A stretch of DNA of 64,000 nucleotides, from the NCBI GenBank assembly GCA_032716605.1, contig CM064530.1, positions 2,807,578 to 2,871,577 of the forward strand, written 5' to 3'. Shown in pieces: positions 11,136 to 21,879 of the stretch; within the stretch, counting starts at the first letter, position 1, and each line of letters starts with the position of its first letter. The translations under genes and the position numbers were made by a program. The notes beneath the pieces are model-generated. The model searched no databases. It was not told the origin of the DNA and was given only the letters and a program-made list of their open reading frames with translations. Origin of the DNA: Paralithodes platypus (Eukaryota; Arthropoda; Malacostraca; Decapoda; Lithodidae).

Positions 11136-11545
11136 CAGGGTGTCAAACGAAAGCAGAGTCCATTATTTTTAGTCGTTATTATTGTACAGTATAGGCCAAA
11201 TTATGGTTTATTGTACAGTATAGGCCAAATTATGGTTTATTGTTCAAATTATGATTTTGAAAGTGAAGAAATGGCCAAAACCTATTCATGTTAATTTTAT
11301 TTTATTTCTTCTCATATTCATTTAAGTCTTCAAATAAAATTACTCCGGTTGACATGACATGATGGCTAAAGAAAAGCTAGAATTATAACTATAATTGATG
11401 GATTGGTGGATTAGGGAGTGGGAATGGAAGAGTTAGGGGTGGTAGGCCTATACATGGGCGGGATTTGCGGTTTGGTTATTAGTAGAAGGTAAAGACCGAA
11501 ATTGAAATACAGTAGAAGAATAAAATACTCCGGTTAGCCACCCTG
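11136..11545. mobile_element. hAT-like MITE with perfect 8-bp target duplication
   Basis: Begins CAGGGTGTCAAACGAAAGC and ends ACTCCGGTTAGCCACCCTG. It is flanked on both sides by the identical octamer CTTCACCA (11128-11135 and 11546-11553). CAGGG-type ends plus an 8-bp duplication are the hallmarks of hAT transposons. The roughly 410-bp body has no transposase and contains a short direct repeat around TATAGGCCAAATTATGGTTT. Confidence 0.93.
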
Positions 11546-11559
11546 CTTCACCATGTTGA

Positions 11560-11822
11560 GTGGTTGAATCTACAGCCTACAGTACCGGGTATTACAGTAG
11601 CCTATGGTCTGGAGATAGAGTTGGAACATGAACAAATAACATGCAGAGAAGTTCTTCCAGAGTAATTTTTGGTAAATTGTATTAAATATTTTTGCTTTTG
11701 AGTTGTCTTTAGCCATTTTATCATATCCAAACATATAACTAGAACTATAAACTTATGATTTATCTAATCATTAAGATTATAATGACTTAAAATAATGGAC
11801 TCGGCTCTCGTTTGACACCCTG
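11560..11822. mobile_element. Truncated hAT-like MITE, right end only
   Basis: Ends GGCTCTCGTTTGACACCCTG at 11822, the inverted form of the hAT-like terminus seen at 11136. No matching left end or 8-bp duplication was found, so it is probably truncated. It lies about 50 bp upstream of the EMC8 start codon. Confidence 0.7.
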
Positions 11823-11873
11823 GTTATTATCTCTTCACCGCTCTTCCAACAGACCAGCCGACACCCCCACAGT

Positions 11874-12104
11874 ATGTCTGGAGAGATCAGCCTGACGTGC
11901 CCGGCCCTGGCCAAGATGTTGCTCCACGCGGCCCGGTACCCCCAGAATGCCGTCAGTGGGGTGGTTCTGGCCCCGGCGAGAGGAGGAGGGGGTGGTGGGG
12001 GCGGGGCAGAGGGTAACTTTGCCTCGGTTATGTTGGTCGATGCTGTGCCTCTCTTCCACCTTCAACTGTCTCTGGCACCCATGTTGGAGGTGGCGCTCAC
12101 ACAG
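11874..12104 (+). CDS. EMC8: EMC8 coding exon 1 (residues 1-77)
   Basis: Starts at the first ATG after a plausible acceptor (CTTCCAACAG, ending 11852) and ends at ACACAG|GTACAG, phase 0. Encodes the MPN N-terminus including the poly-Gly loop. Confidence 0.95.
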
Positions 12105-15100
12105 GTACAGTACAATATAGATGTTTTTAGTTGGGGCTGGTATTAGTGGTATACATGTACATACATTACATTATACTATGATCTACATGTGAGTAGGTCA
12201 GTCTTTTTGTTCACCTTATGGCGGTGTTTCAGGCAGCTCAGCCTTTGGCCCCCTCTTAGTCAGTGCTTTAGGTGTGAGATCAGTTTGTACCATAGTTATT
12301 CGCTGTAAGTAAGCGAGGAATCATGACCTCTATTCTCTGTAACTCAAAAAGGGCTAGAGCAAATGGCCTGTAAATTTCCACATCTATTCCGTGGCTGACT
12401 CTTCCCAAATGGTAGAAATATTAGCTTGATTACTCTAGCCCTTTTTGAGTTACAGAGGTTAGTCATGATTTCTCGCCTACTTACTGCGAATAGACTATAC
12501 CTATCCCACGTCTTTCTTGCCCTACCTCTCCTTGCGACTCCCTCTATGTACATTTACAATTCCTTGTTTGTTACGGTGGTTGATGCAATGTCTCTCTTCC
12601 ATGTTCTTATGTTGGAGGTGACACTCTCATAGGTATACAGTACTAAGCTGCAGTACCGTACCATACCTTTTTGCGTGTTCAGCACCATTACGCCTTTTTA
12701 CCTTTGATTCTGGCTAAAATTAGATGATTTGATGCAGTTAAAGAAGGACCTGTGTTACTAAGAGGGTTTATTGAGATTGTATTTACGGTACCCATTTGAA
12801 TCGTATAGGTAGATTGCAAACTGAAGAAAATCGTCTAATGGTAACCAGAATATGATGAAAAATATGTAATGGTGGTGAAGGGTTTAAATCGGATATTTAT
12901 ATTATTATATTAGATGTTTTCATCCTAGGTTGGTACCGTTCCTCTATAACTTCTTGGTTATGCTGCTCAACACGATGCATCTTTATCCTTCAACTGCTTA
13001 GACACGCTTGTTAGCAGTGGAACTTAGCACTTACAATATGGTACCGGTACTTTGAATTAAAATTGTTTGTATGTATTACGGTAGCCCTTTCAAGATCCGA
13101 TTTTGCATTTCTTTTCTGTTTTCTGGCTATTATTAGACAAGTTAGGAAGGTCATATGGAAGTCAGAGGGTTAATTGAGATAGTCTTTGCCGCTATAATTC
13201 CCACAGATCTTTCCTAAGCAGTATAAAATTGTCTAATGATACCCAGAATAGACTGTCAAAATGTGTTACTCATGATCTTCAAGGGTTAGTACAAATAGTG
13301 TCCTTTATCTATGTGTGGCATTACAGTACGGTCGCACTAATAAGTCATGTCCCAGCTGTCATAACATTTGGCTTGCTCTGTACTGTATTAATGTCTGTCA
13401 GATGTTGAAGAGGGTGAGTAAGTGTAGGAACATGATTGTATATTTCACTCAATATGAAGAAATGAAGCTAAGATATTGCCGATACCAATTATTGATCAAA
13501 ACACACTTGGTGCCGAGACATCACTTATTATCGCGACTGTACAACCCTTCTTTTTAGGAAGAATAGTGCATCAAAGGTTCTGGAGACGACAACTTTCGCT
13601 GTGCAAGCCCCACCACAGCCGGTAGCGGAAATCTGACAGGTTCACTTTGTTCATTTTGGCTCTGCAAACAACTTTGGTCTTGGTGTTCATTGTTGTGGAG
13701 GCAGCCGTTTAGTAGGAGTAGTGTGTCGAAGGTTCAAGAGACGACAAAATAACTCACTCAGTTCAGCAAACCACAGCCCCTTCCTAGCAAAATCGGGAAT
13801 TGAATTCCATTGCTTCTTTTCCAGATTGAGCAGCGTTACAAAGCGGAGGGACTGATGATTGCAGGTTACTACCAGGCCAACGAACACATCAGAGACAACG
13901 TGTAAGTAGGATCTGTTTATCTTTTGCCAGGCTCCTTGATCCTTAAGGGGGTGGCCCCAAATGAATCGCCTCCATGCACCTCTTGTCATCTGTCAGACAT
14001 CAGTATATGTTAAGAATAAAGTTTATCCAACATAATTGCTTTTGCTTTTATGGCAAAAAATAATTTATGGCAAGGTAGATACGGAAGAAATTGTGACCTC
14101 TAACCTCTGCAACTCAAAAAGGGCTGGAACAAATGGGCTGTAAATTTTCACACATTTCCATGGCAGGCTCTTTCCAAATGGTAGAAATATTAGCTCAATT
14201 ACTCTATTTTTTTTTTTAGTTATAGAGGTTAGTAGTGGAGTATTTTGGCCAACTCATAATGAACAGACCATAGTAATCCATGCACTTTGACAAGCCAACT
14301 CGACATGAGTGTACAGGGTTGAATCCCGGCAGTGGAGACGCCACAATTCTAGTTAGTGGCCCGGTCAACCAGTGAATCAGGCACACCAATTTGAACCTGC
14401 TTCTCGCAGTGGAAATACAAAATATAAAAAATAAATTTATAGAAAATTATCATTCAGACAATTTTTAGTAGTTGTACAAAAAATAATCTAATAGAAAGTG
14501 ATCATCGAGACGAGTTTTAGTAGTTGTGCAAAAAGTATGTAAATAGAAAATGATGATTCAAATTTTTTTTAATAGTTGTACAACACTATAGATAGAGTAT
14601 GATGATTCAGACAAATTTTCTATAGCACAGAAAGGGTACCGGTACCCTAGTCAGAGGGTTAACCTCTATACACTTTACACTTTGGTGTGAGAAAGGTTTT
14701 GCTACATTAGTTTGGACTTAGGAGAGATTAAGACATTTCATAAGAACATAAGAAAATGGGAGTCTGCAGAAAGCCGATTGGCCTAAGCAAGGCAGATCCC
14801 TGTCCCACACAACCCCAATTACAAAGCCCAATTATAGGCTCAACACTCTAATACCCTGAGGATCATCTTACCAAAACGGTTCGAGATTAACGCAGGATTA
14901 CGGGGGTCTGCAGAGCGCTGATTGGCCCAACCTGGCTGATCCCCCTTCACACCCAACCCTTCTCGTCCATAATTATGCTTATCCAATTTTATCTTAAAGC
15001 TCCCTACCGTTTTAGACCCCACTATACCACTTCGTAGTCCATTCCACCCGTCTACAACTCTGTTACCAAACCAATATTTGCCTATATCTTTTCTGAAACA

Positions 15101-18100
15101 AAATTTATCTAATTTGAAACCATTGGTACGAGTTCTTTCCCTATCACTGAGCTTTAGTACATTTGTCATGTCCCCTTTGTTAATCCCACTAACCCACTTG
15201 AACACCTCTATCATATCCCCTCTAACTCTGCGTCTCTCTAACGAATGTAAACCTAATTTCTTCAACCTTTCTTCATACGAAAGATTTCTAATGTTATGGA
15301 TCATTTTTGTCATTCTACGCTCTACTCTCTCCAATGAATCTATGTCCATTCTGTAATAAGGACACCAAAATTGGACAGCATAATCCATATGGGGTCTCAC
15401 TAATGACAAGTAAAGTTTTAAGATAACCTCAACAGTTCTGTTACTCACACTCCTAGAGATGAACCCGAGAATCCTGTTTGCCTTATTACGAACGCTTATA
15501 CACTGTTTTCTAGGCTTCAAATCATAGCTAACAAACACACCTAGATCTTTCTTGCAGTCTCAATTTTCTAATTCTAAATTAGCTAAGTTTATATTTAACA
15601 TTTGTTTGCATCTTCCCTATCTTTAATACCTTGCATTTGTCAATGTTAAACTTCATCTGCCAATTTACTGACCATTAATGTAAGGTATCTAGATCCCTTT
15701 GGAGGCACTATATCGGCATTCGGCTGTAATTTTTCTATTGAAAAATGTACTAATATAATTTGAAAGCCTATGAGAGTTCCGTATGGAGCTCAGTGGTCTG
15801 GTTAATCTGCTCTACATAAATAACTAATAATTTGAAAGGGGTCTGGGTGGGAATATTTTAGTTTGAAGGAAGTCTGGGAGGGCATGTTTGGTAGCCTAGG
15901 GGACAAACTAAAATATATTGCTTGAAAATGGCAAGAGCACACAAAATCCTCAATAATAACAAAACAAAACCTTATAGTGACCCCCAAGACATCGGACCAG
16001 ATAGTGTCACCAATTTTACTTGACCTTTTTTTTTTTTCATTCCAGGCCAGACTTTGTGGCGATAAAAGTTGCGGAAAAGATTGCCGAGAACAACAACGAC
16101 GCCTGCTTGATCATGGTGAGTAACAGTCGGTCGAGTTGATAGGCTGTTGTGAAGTCTCTGTCATTAAATTAAATTATAATGTAAGTTTGTGTATCCGTGT
16201 ATTTCAAATTATCAGTATAATTTTAGAAGTGATAAAATAGCCAAAGCAATGTTAATTTATGTTAACCCTCTCTGACATATGACGCGATTTTGAGCCTATT
16301 AGGGATATTTTAAATCCGTTGTTACCATCAGGGGTATTTAGAAACCTTTAGTTTAGTTACTTAAACCTCTGCAGTTGTATTTGAGTTAGCTGTGGGCAGA
16401 AAACTGATTTTGGAGAGGTAATTATAAGAGTGAGAGAACTCTATTTCTTATTGCTAATCTGGCAACCTTTGCGTCATACGAGCGTGAAGGGGTTAATTGT
16501 CTTGTATTCCTTCTCATATAATGGTCAAAACCCTGCTAATATATGTTAATTGTGTTTTATTCCTCCTGGTACCCAGATTGACAACAGGCGGCTGTGTCTA
16601 TCACTGCAGTCGGCCCCCATCATCGTGTCACAACTTAGTGCTGAGGGCAAGTGGAAGAGCAAAGACAAGGCCAGGTCAGTTCAGAGGGGGGTTTCTTTAA
16701 ATAGTAGGCTACTATTATTATTATTATTGTTATTATTATTAATAATTTATTATTTGATTATTTTAGATGTGTGTGAATTTGTAGTTTGTGTTTTGTGTTG
16801 TGTTGTCCCTGTTCAGGCTCTGTCTCGAGTCGGCCACCCCCAGCTATGAGGTACTGTATGTGTCTGCGTATATACACACAAACTTTATATATTATTATTA
16901 TTATGAGTAGTAGTAGTAGTAGTGTAGTACAGTACAGGTATTAGTACTGTAGTATTATTACCGGTAGTTGTGGTGTCATTCCGCTGCGTGACCATCTGTC
17001 TGCTGTGACTAGAACTTCTCCGGGAGATCTGGGACCTGGGAATCTTGCTGGTGATTCCATCATAGTCCTTGGTCTCTGGGTCTTCTCCTGGGGGGACCTA
17101 GATGTGTGTGATTATTTTTTTGTTTCTGTTCGGGATCTGTCTCGAGTCTGCCACCCCCAGCTATGGGGTATGTGCCTCAGTATATACACATACATATATT
17201 AATTAGTAGTAGTATCAACCCCAGGACACCTATAGCCAGGGTGTCTAACGAAAGCAGAGTCCATTATTTTTAGTCTTGATTATTGTATATGTAAAGCTAA
17301 AATTACGGTTTAACTTGGGCATGTAGTAATGTACACCCTATGGGGTGGATTGTGTTCTTTTATTTATAAATCATTATTTTACTTAAGCGTTGTTTCCACA
17401 GCGATTTTGATTAGTTATTTTGTCTTTTTACTGTGTTCGTATACGTTTTGGTTTGTTTATTTTGCAAGTTTTACAATATAGTTCAAATTATTTCTTTGGA
17501 AGTGATAAAATAGCCAAAACATTGCTAAAAAAAAAAAAAAAATTATCTTGTATTCCTTTTCTTATTCATTCAAGTCTTCAAACAAAGTTGCTACGGTTTG
17601 ATAGCCTGTCTATAGCACCCTGTTATCTTCATAGGGTTAAGTTTAGACTCCAGTGTTAAGCTTCACAGGGCTAGATCTAATCCGAGTAAACTGCATTGAC
17701 TTGCTGAGTGTGAATCTGTAAAGGTCGATTAGGCCTATCTGGGGAAATTAACTCCATCATACGAACATCCTGATTTTATGTTGATCTCTCCCCATACATA
17801 CAAACATAAATTTAAAGACCAAGTGCGATTCCAGTCTCACGTCCTAATGAGGGCAGCACCAGCAACCCTGTTCAGAGCTGCCTCACTTGTCTGTTTTTTT
17901 ATTCAAGATCAGACTGTATGGTCTGATCCAACATATTTTTTGGTCTACCCCTTGGGGCAGCTGCCTCCACGTTCACGGACTTGTATCTTTTCACCCAGCT
18001 TTATTTCATCCATCCTCTCCTCATGTCCAAACCAACCAAGCCTGCTAGTACACATCTCATCACTAATACTCTTGATACCTAACTGTCTCCTCAACTCTTC

Positions 18101-18369
18101 ACTAGATATCCTGCCTTGCAGTTTGGCCCCACACATCCATCTCACCATCTCGTTACATTTCATTCCATTTAAAGAATATAACTTGTTTTTCTTAACATCT
18201 CCCTAGCGTGCACATAGAAGAAGATTCCTTGGAGATGGTGTCCACTCTCCTACAGCGACGGGTGCAGCACGACGTGAGTGACTTTGACAACCACCTGGAC
18301 GACCTTGATTGTGACTGGTCCAACCCTCAGATCAACAAGCTCCTCACCACACTCACCGCCACCGACTAG
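11874..18369 (+). CDS. EMC8: ER membrane protein complex subunit 8/9
   Basis: Subunit of the ER membrane protein complex, which inserts tail-anchored and multipass proteins into the ER membrane; EMC8/9 lies on its cytosolic face and has a non-catalytic MPN fold. Coding exons are 11874-12104, 13825-13901, 16046-16115, 16577-16674 and 18207-18369. All introns are GT-AG and phases join exactly, giving 212 residues, close to the roughly 210 of animal EMC8. Recognisable parts are the N-terminal LAKMLLHAARYPQNAVSGV, the VDAVPLFHLQLSLAPMLEVAL strand-helix, AGYYQANEH and the C-terminal FDNHLDDLDCDWSNPQINK. Unusual: eight consecutive glycines at residues 37-44 in the loop after the first strand. A splice acceptor at about 11852 suggests an upstream 5' UTR exon. 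EMC8 versus EMC9 is not meaningful in invertebrates, which usually have one copy. Confidence 0.96.
12295..12487. repeat. Foldback MITE F1 in EMC8 intron 1
   Basis: Arms of about 55 bp (AGTAAGCGAGGAATCATGAC...AACTCAAAAAGGGCTAGAG) are repeated in reverse complement at 12430-12487. Related copies are at 14080-14240, 40920-41000 and 56757-56966. Confidence 0.85.
12568..12645 (+). pseudogene. Decayed copy of the 3' half of EMC8 exon 1
   Basis: Resembles 12021-12115: TTACGGTGGTTGATGCAATG and ATGTTGGAGGTGACACTCTC parallel the exon's TTATGTTGGTCGATGCTGTG and ATGTTGGAGGTGGCGCTCAC, including a former donor region (AGGTATACAGTAC). About 20 bases of the exon are missing and the frame is broken. A weaker trace may lie at 12956-13005. 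Confidence 0.7.
12685..12897. mobile_element. Family P1 foldback MITE (TTAA/CCC ends), diverged
   Basis: Body phrases TTCTGGCTAAAATTAGATGA...GAAGGACCTGTGTTA...AAAATCGTCTAATGGTAACCAG match the P1 consensus arms. The left terminal TTAACCC is eroded. Confidence 0.75.
13085..13290. mobile_element. Family P1 foldback MITE
   Basis: CCCTTTCAAGATCCGATTTT at the left and ATCTTCAAGGGTTAG at the right are inverted. The middle has GGTTAATTGAGATAGTCTT and ATCTTTCCTAAGCAGTATAA. Confidence 0.78.
13324..13543. mobile_element. MITE family T1 (TA-type TIR), copy 1
   Basis: Left end ACGGTCGCACTAATAAGTCA and right end GACATCACTTATTATCGCGA are inverted-repeat partners. Two other copies lie at 19771-19993 and 45109-45325 with the same interior (ATTAATGTCTGTCAGATGTT). 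A Tc1/mariner-like origin is inferred. Confidence 0.85.
13825..13901 (+). CDS. EMC8: EMC8 coding exon 2 (residues 78-102)
   Basis: Acceptor TTTTCCAG and donor GTAAGTAGG. Encodes IEQRYKAEGLMIAGYYQANE and following residues. The final codon is split 2+1 with exon 3. Confidence 0.96.
13912..13992 (-). mobile_element. RTE-like LINE C-terminal fragment
   Basis: On the reverse strand this reads RGAWRRFIWGHPLKDQGAWQ, resembling the C-terminal tail of the RTE-like copy at 52880-53165. Confidence 0.55.
14080..14240. repeat. Foldback MITE F1, diverged copy
   Basis: Shares AACTCAAAAAGGGCTGGAAC and CCAAATGGTAGAAATATTAG with the copy at 12295. The right arm is degraded into a T run. Confidence 0.75.
14272..14425. 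repeat. tRNA-like/unclassified interspersed fragment
   Basis: Contains a B-box-like GGTTGAATCCC at about 14320 following GCCAACTCGACATGAG. It cannot fold into a proper tRNA and is probably a SINE remnant. Confidence 0.4.
14741..15700 (-). mobile_element. CR1-like LINE 3' fragment (RT C-terminus)
   Basis: The reverse strand is open at 14840-15538 and reads the RT thumb/C-terminal region: VILKLYLSLVRPHMDY, FWCPYYRMDIDSLERVERR and SLERRRVRGDMIEVFKWVSG. The catalytic palm is missing; traces in another frame continue to about 15700, so the copy is 5'-truncated and frameshifted. The 3' UTR contains two related 60-bp units (GGGGGTCTGCAGAG and GGGAGTCTGCAGAA). It lies in EMC8 intron 2. Confidence 0.9.
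15715..16010. repeat. Interspersed repeat E
   Basis: Contains GAAGGAAGTCTGGGAGGGCA and TAGGGGACAAACTAAAATA, shared with 27620-27960, 35350-35670, 45740-46060 and 54960-55235. Another hallmark of the family is GATAGCGAGCCTGTA. Noncoding; class unknown. Confidence 0.8.
16046..16115 (+). CDS. EMC8: EMC8 coding exon 3 (residues 103-126)
   Basis: A polypyrimidine tract and CATTCCAG precede it; donor GTGAGT. Encodes PDFVAIKVAEKIAENNNDAC and LIM. Confidence 0.96.
16262..16496. mobile_element. TTAA-flanked MITE, family P2, copy 1
   Basis: TTAACCCTCTCTGACATATG at the left and TTAACCCCTTCACGCTCGTA reading in from the right. A second copy at 23466-23708 shares CATCAGGGGTATTTAGAAAC (or a close variant) and TTTTGGAGAGGTAATTATAA. 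Confidence 0.85.
16577..16674 (+). CDS. EMC8: EMC8 coding exon 4 (residues 127-158)
   Basis: Acceptor GTACCCAG and donor GTCAGT. Encodes IDNRRLCLSLQSAPIIVSQL and then a Lys-rich turn. The last codon is split 2+1. Confidence 0.95.
16745..17200. repeat. Two copies of interspersed repeat G
   Basis: CTGTCTCGAGTCGGCCACCC and CTGTCTCGAGTCTGCCACCC occur at about 16820 and 17137, each preceded by GTGTGTGAATTTG or a similar phrase. A related piece is inserted at 56252-56345. Confidence 0.7.
17237..17608. mobile_element. hAT-like MITE with near-perfect 8-bp duplication
   Basis: Starts CAGGGTGTCTAACGAAAGC and ends GCTACGGTTTGATAGCCTG. It is flanked by CCTATAGC (17229-17236) and TCTATAGC (17609-17616), matching 7 of 8. 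It belongs to the family of 11136-11545. An interspersed repeat D copy (about 17308-17482, TGTTTCCACAGCGATTTTGA...TTGCAAGTTTTAC) is nested inside. Confidence 0.9.
17816..18180 (-). mobile_element. RTE-like LINE C-terminal fragment in EMC8 intron 4
   Basis: The reverse strand at 17945-18163 reads EMVRWMCGAKLQGRISSEEL and LGWFGHEERMDE, the RWMCG and WFGH-x-RMD motifs typical of the RT C-terminus in RTE/BovB-like or related LINEs. No catalytic domain remains. The same family appears at 43250-43500 and 52880-53165. Confidence 0.82.
18207..18369 (+). CDS. EMC8: EMC8 coding exon 5 and stop (residues 159-212)
   Basis: Acceptor CTCCCTAG; stop TAG at 18367-18369. Encodes the C-terminal helix region with NHLDDLDCDWSNPQINKLL, a signature of the EMC8/9 family. 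Confidence 0.96.
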
Positions 18370-18790
18370 CACGCCCCCTTATGCTGCCTTCCAACCTTCT
18401 GTAACACCAACTTATTTTATTCATGAGTACAGTTGCCCAAATAGGTCATGGGTTGTAGGTTAGCTATAGCCTATAAGATCAGGTAAAGCCAGTGCCCCAC
18501 GAGCGCTTTTTCCAGCAATTTTCGATGAGCAAGTTTTTTCTTGTAATATTTTGAAGCTTTTTCACATTGGGATTCGAAACCTAGACTGAAGGTAGATTAT
18601 GCTAGGTGGCTGATTTCTGATAAAGCTTAAAATTTTGAAGTTGCCAGACTACAAATGCTCGTGAAAATTGACGGAAATGCGCTCATGTAACGCTGTCGTA
18701 AGGGATCTGACAAGTGTAGGCCAGTAGGCCCCAACATAGTAGAACCCCTCTCTTTCAGACTAATTATTTTCATCATCGTTCTTAACACCA
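18370..18790. other. EMC8 3' flank, no other gene
   Basis: Probable 3' UTR and flank. I see no clear canonical polyadenylation signal close to the stop. The part at about 18484-18690 has inverted similarity at its ends (CCACGAGCGCTTTTTC versus ATGCGCTCATGTAACG), distantly like 22982-23187. Confidence 0.45.
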
Positions 18791-18794
18791 ATAA

Positions 18795-18897
18795 CCCACA
18801 TGAAATTAATGAAAGCATGTGATTCTCCAGAATTCAAACCTAGGATATCTCATACAGAACTTACACTCTCTAACCATTACACCATCAAGACAGTTGT
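18795..18897 (-). repeat. tRNA-derived SINE A
   Basis: The reverse strand reads CTGTCTTGATGGTGTAATGG with an A-box-like head and a B-box-like GGTTTGAATTC. Other copies lie at 21880-22018, 23800-23960, 44270-44405 and 55700-55830, all in the same orientation. Confidence 0.82.
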
Positions 18898-19151
18898 AAG
18901 TACAGCGCATGACTACAATTAATATCCAGAAGAGGCCCTGTTGGGTAATGTGAAACACCTCAGTCTTTTAGAATTTACCTTGCTCTTTCAGACTTTCCAA
19001 AAGACTTGTGTTATACTTTAGTCCAAACTGGATATTGGGTGTCTGGAAATTGATCTTTATCTTTAAGATTTTGTCTGAAAGATAGTTATACGTGTCTAAC
19101 TTGAATACTGTACCATTGTTCAGATATGTACAATCGGCAGCGTAAGTGCTG

Positions 19152-19325
19152 TCGCCTCTCCTGTCTCACCTTGAATTGCAATGTTCATAGACTTGAGAAT
19201 GTTAGGAGTACAAAATACACCTCACAGTGTGCCATCTGTTGGCAGAAATATGCAGGTTTTGTACACCTAGCATTGTCGAGTCTATGAATATCGCGGTCAC
19301 AGTGAGGCAGGGGAGGTGACATGAC
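19152..19325. repeat. Foldback element, arms about 45-70 bp
   Basis: GTCGCCTCTCCTGTCTCACC...TTCATAGACTT at the left is answered by GAGTCTATGAATATCGCGGT...GAGGCAGGGGAGGTGACATG at the right. Imperfect palindrome, noncoding. Confidence 0.82.
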
Positions 19326-19616
19326 TTTTTCCGCCATCTTTCAGGTAAAGTGCCAAGGTTTCCAGATTGTTAGGATTTCAAAGAGAGAGGCTTTACTGTG
19401 TTTTCATAATCTGATGTCACAATACCAAGTACCTATAAATAGAACAATTATATCCATTACCTACCGTATTTTATTTAGGCATTTCAATGTTTGTTTGTTT
19501 GGATGAAAGTCGTACAGTAATCTCTCTGGTAATGGGAGAGGTACTGGAGGAACTACTGTACAGTTGCTCACATACGTTCTATTCCTCTTTGTGATCTTAT
19601 ACATGGAAATATAATG

Positions 19617-19770
19617 CGCATGATTGAATTGCGAGTGTAGTTTCCCATGCAGTGGTTAACTTGCATGATTAGTCAAATGGCAATTAAAAGAAAACCACAC
19701 TCGCTATTCATTCATACTAATTTTACTTTCATACATATCAATACAAGGAACAGAACTTACATGAGAAACT
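19617..19770. repeat. Interspersed repeat H
   Basis: GCGCATGATTGAATTGCGAG and ACTTTCATACATATCAATAC-type sequence recur at 54004-54165, both followed by AGAACTTA and ACTGTACA. Confidence 0.8.
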
Positions 19771-19993
19771 GTACAGTGGCACTAATAAGTCATGTCTCAG
19801 GCTCTCAGCTGTCATTATGTTTGGCTTGCTGTGTGCTGTATTAATATCTGTCAGATGTTGAATAGGGTGGGTAAGTGTAGGAACATGGTTGTATATCTCA
19901 CTCAAAAAGAAGAAGAAATTTGTAAATATTGCTGATACCAATTATTGATCAAAACATTGGGGCCGAGACATCACTTATTAGGCCGATTGTACA
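19771..19993. mobile_element. MITE family T1, copy 2
   Basis: GTACAGTGGCACTAATAAGT at the left and CACTTATTAGGCCGATTGTAC at the right, with interior matching 13324-13543. Confidence 0.85.
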
Positions 19994-20767
19994 TCTATTA
20001 TAGCATGGGTCAGCCTGTGTGTACTCCTCGACAGTTCTTCAGAGGGCAGTCATTTCTCTGAGAGCCAGAGCCTGGAGGTGATACTTTCAAATACTATTTT
20101 ACATTGTGGGGTTCCTCTTTGGGTTTGTTCTGCAAGTTTTATATTTTGATACCTTCAGCCAATCAGCTCCAAATAGAGTTTTCTATACTACAGCGACCAA
20201 GTGCAAATTCAGGAGGTTAAAAAAAAACTAGGCCATAGAAGGATGGGACACAGTTTTGAGAATATATGGCTCTACTTGTTTATTATGTAAGGCCTTGTGC
20301 CCCAAATTACAAGTATCCTTCTCTAGTACTTTGTTGTTAGTGTTTGCGATTGGGTTATGTTCCTGAAAACCTGATCTTAAATAGAAAAATTGTATAGTGA
20401 ACCCTAAAATTAATGGGGTAAATGGGGATGCATTCTGGGACCAGCCAAAACACAAACACAAACGCCTAGAACCTATAATAATATCGTAAATTGGGGCATC
20501 GGATAGTGAGGGAGACCTGTGTGTGTGTGTGGCACCAGGACACATGAACACAAGTCGGAGCAGGTGTTAGTGGATGGGATCTTGGTCTGAAATGAAGCTA
20601 TCACTTTCATAGCTTTTCGGTGGTCTAGTTGGTTTGGGGCTGAACTACTGCGCTACTGACCTGGGTTCCAGGCCCGGTATCACTCCAGTTTTTTACCCAA
20701 CACGTCGTTATTGAGAGAGTTTTGTTTTCAGTATTTTTTTGTTTTAATATACCTTTGTTAGTCCCAA
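19994..20767. other. No gene; tRNA-like fragment at about 20615-20690
   Basis: Unclassified sequence. GGTGGTCTAGTTGGTTTGGG followed by GGTTCCAGGCC resembles split pol III A and B boxes of a degraded tRNA-derived repeat. Confidence 0.4.
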
Positions 20768-20992
20768 TCGACCACTTGTGAGTTTCAGGTTAGAAAGAAG
20801 TTGGATCTGTAAACATTGCTATTAAGCAGAAATTCAATAATATGATATAGGTTTATGATGGATAAATGTACAGTACTGTACTGTATGTTGAATTATATTT
20901 AATCATATATAAATGTACTATAGTTATATTTTATCTGGTAATTCCATTAAATATCAATGTCTACAGCTCCAATATCCTTATAGAACAACAAA
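20768..20992. mobile_element. Foldback MITE family M7, diverged
   Basis: GACCACTTGTGAGTTTCAGG and AATATCAATGTCTACAGCTC at the two ends are the arms of the family best preserved at 28131-28352. Confidence 0.72.
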
Positions 20993-21879
20993 GTCCCCCT
21001 GAAGCATATGCACCTGGTGAATCCGCACCATACCAGCCTTAACCGTGGTACAATAAGGCAGCAACAAGAAATCACTAACTACTGTACTACAGAGGCTGAC
21101 TGCACTTCCGAAGTGCCATTAACATCAGCGAGCCTTGGCAGGAGCTTGGCTTTTGTCGATAAAGCCATTGGCCTCTCCACTAGGTGGGACGAGTGATCAG
21201 ACGAGGTAAAATTGCTTGCATTATCCGTATGTTCGCACCAGAGGTCCAAGCGAGACCGAGTTTATGTATGCGGGCCGAGTTCTTATGTTCCAGACATCTG
21301 TTAGGTACCACCCGTTATTTACCCTAACCCGTGCTTTCAGGGGTGCAAATGCTAAACGTAACGGGACATTGCCCGAAGAGCCCTTAAAGAAGTCTTAGGA
21401 CATTGCCCGCCCTTTAAGGATTGAAGGATAACCAGTCTCTGTTACTGTGGTCTAGCCCGGTTGTATCGATCAGCTATATCCATGCAGTAGGTTCTAATAT
21501 GAGCAAATTTGAGTGTCAACAACATGAAATACAACCATCTATCTACAGTACTAAATTTTACATCGTCTTTTTAGCCTCGCTAGCTGAACCTGAGCGCTGC
21601 AGTTTTCCATTTCCAAGAGTACCAGAGTGAGCGGACTAGTGTTGCTTGTCAGTGTCCAAATCACCATCTCGAGACTCAAAATAACCCCGCCTGTTTTCCT
21701 CCTACTCCAGACATAGCCTACTGTACTCCTCTATCACTGGTTTACCAAGGCAGTTTATATCATTTTAAGTATATTATTATCTTGTGTCTTCGAACAAAAT
21801 TGCTCCGGTGTGACACTGTGTTCCGGAAATTCTGGAAGTATTGAGTAATATAGTCCACATATTAAGGAACACCCCGTTC
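20993..21879. other. No gene; repeat fragments
   Basis: AAAGTCCCCCTGAAGCA (20990) with CCGAAGTGCC recurs at about 36050-36120. CGAACAAAATTGCTCCGGTGTGACAC near 21790-21815, given here in part, is a hAT-like right end. No coding sequence identified. Confidence 0.5.
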
